A stretch of DNA of 6,230 nt, from NCBI GenBank assembly GCA_022360135.1, contig JAKSDM010000522.1, forward strand, positions 1-6,230, written 5' to 3'. Shown here one piece after another: positions 5,859 through 6,230 of this stretch (its first letter is position 1; the number at the start of each line of letters is the position of its first letter). Source of the stretch: Pseudanabaenales cyanobacterium (GTDB lineage Bacteria; Cyanobacteriota; Cyanobacteriia; Phormidesmidales; Phormidesmidaceae). The position numbers and the translations under genes were made by a program. The notes below the pieces were generated by a model. The model ran no database searches and was not told the origin of the DNA. It worked only from the letters and a program-made list of their open reading frames with translations.

Positions 5859-5930
5859 TCTATAGGCACAATAGCATACTCAACTTAAATTCGCTCGACG
5901 AATAGTAACTTTCAATGGTTAACGGGGGGG

Positions 5931-5963
5931 AGCAAATAAATACCCTCACTTGCAAAGTGAGGG
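5931..5963 (-). terminator. Intrinsic terminator of psbD
   Basis: The minus strand reads CCCTCACTT, loop TGC, AAGTGAGGG, then TATTTATTTGC. The 9-bp perfect stem with a 3-nt loop and T-rich tail lies 60 nt after the psbD stop. It marks psbD as the last gene of its transcript. Confidence 0.78.
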
Positions 5964-5974
5964 GAAGAGAGAAG

Positions 5975-6014
5975 TTTGCCTAGGTCGCAGCAATTCGGGT
6001 CAACCTAGGCCAAA
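5975..6014 (-). repeat. Stem-loop directly after the psbD stop
   Basis: GCCTAGGT (5978-5985) and ACCTAGGC (6003-6010) form an 8-bp stem, extended by TTTG/CAAA if one base is bulged, around a 17-nt loop. It starts about 10 nt after the stop codon and precedes the T-tailed terminator. A role in 3'-end stability of the psbD mRNA is plausible but unproven. Confidence 0.55.
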
Positions 6015-6022
6015 GAAGCACC

Positions 6023-6230
6023 CTAGAGAGCATTACCCCTTGGTAATACCTCCTCAGGGAACACAAACTTCTCATGGGGTTGGTCTTGTGGGGCCATCCA
6101 GGCCCGCAACCCCTCATTCAACAAAATGTTCTTCGTATAGAACGTCTCAAACTCGGGGTCCTCCGCCGCTCGGGTCTCTTGGCTGACGAAGTCATAGGCC
6201 CGCAGGTTCAAAGCTAACCCGACAATGCCC
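6023..6230 (-). CDS. psbD: Photosystem II reaction-centre protein D2, C-terminal 68 residues (5' part outside window)
   Basis: D2 pairs with D1 to hold the photosystem II electron-transfer cofactors in the thylakoid membrane. The visible part begins GIVGLALNLRAYDF and ends VFPEEVLPRGNAL, the typical cyanobacterial D2 C-terminus. Counting back from a 352-residue length puts Arg at 294, Glu at 312 and Lys at 317. These are the known lumenal residues of the chloride-1 site and proton channel, so this copy looks functional. Position 303 is Thr in QETRAAEDPEF, where Ile is common. Normally psbC overlaps the psbD end, with its start inside the last codons; here that frame closes after 17 codons (5980-6033) and no CP43 gene follows. 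This is therefore a solo psbD copy, like the second, stress-induced psbD of other cyanobacteria; a far-red paralogue cannot be excluded from the tail alone. Confidence 0.97.
   Translation of the reverse strand, partial: GIVGLALNLRAYDFVSQETRAAEDPEFETFYTKNILLNEGLRAWMAPQDQPHEKFVFPEEVLPRGNAL

Larger units (their letters stand above)
5541..5860 (-). ncRNA. Candidate structured small transcript enclosing the 24-codon ORF
   Basis: On the minus strand the order is leader hairpin (5838-5858), strong ribosome-binding site, short ORF, then further stems: GAAGCUA/UAGCUUC (5701-5707 with 5666-5672), a 4-bp tetraloop hairpin GGGA-UUCC-UCCC (5645-5656), and the terminator-like hairpin with T7. The density of stems suggests a self-contained RNA of about 300 nt. 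It matches no RNA class that I know by sight (not tmRNA, RNase P, 6S, SRP or a glutamine riboswitch). No promoter with two good hexamers is visible, so the 5' end is a guess. Confidence 0.3.
5193..6022. other. 830-bp gene-poor region between psbD and porin C
   Basis: No long ORF occurs on either strand. From the psbD end it holds two 3' hairpins (5975-6014 and 5943-5963), a G7 run (5924-5930), the small-ORF unit (about 5541-5860), an imperfect direct repeat pair, a 13-bp inverted repeat, the 83-bp palindromic element and the porin C ribosome-binding site. Such a run of palindromes and repeats contrasts with the compact porin coding sequence around it. Confidence 0.7.

Noticed and set aside
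5950..6186. 78-codon plus-strand ORF
   Set aside because: It begins inside the psbD terminator stem and runs antisense to psbD.
1..6230. CRISPR array, tRNA or complete insertion sequence
   Set aside because: No regularly spaced direct repeats, no tRNA T-loop/acceptor pattern, and no transposase reading frame seen on either strand.

Overview
The window comes from a cyanobacterium. At the right edge, on the minus strand, is the 3' end of a photosystem II D2 gene (psbD). The rest is dominated by three tandem minus-strand genes for cyanobacterial outer-membrane porins of the SLH-domain/OprB-like type (SomA/SomB, 'iron uptake porin' family). I cannot fix the genus: no rRNA or lineage-specific marker is present.

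Layout, right to left, which is the direction of transcription. (1) psbD 3' end, stop at 6023-6025, with no psbC behind it. It is followed by two hairpins, the second of them terminator-like (5943-5963). (2) A gene-poor stretch of about 830 bp (5193-6022). It holds a candidate small transcription unit: a leader hairpin, a 24-codon ORF behind an 11-nt match to the 16S rRNA 3' end, a structured tail, and a hairpin plus T7 run at 5543-5611. It also holds an imperfect direct repeat, a 13-bp inverted repeat, and an 83-bp MITE-like palindrome just upstream of the first porin. (3) Porin C (3687-5192) with a good intrinsic terminator (3626-3646). (4) A 580-bp spacer. (5) Porin B (1511-3106), with a U-tract-poor hairpin at 1393-1419. 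(6) A 400-bp spacer with a candidate promoter/operator. (7) Porin A (1-1110), which runs off the left edge and lacks its C-terminus.

The porins are intact in the visible part and are probably separate transcription units: each has its own long leader, and B and C have their own 3' hairpins. All three carry the same element just before the start codon, GTGTGAGGA(G) in the mRNA. This is the exact complement of most of the ultraconserved loop of the cyanobacterial small RNA Yfr1 (ACUCCUCACAC), which is known to repress porin mRNAs in Prochlorococcus. Shared post-transcriptional control of the array is therefore the most solid regulatory inference here. The most unusual unexplained item is the small-ORF/structured-RNA unit between psbD and the porins.
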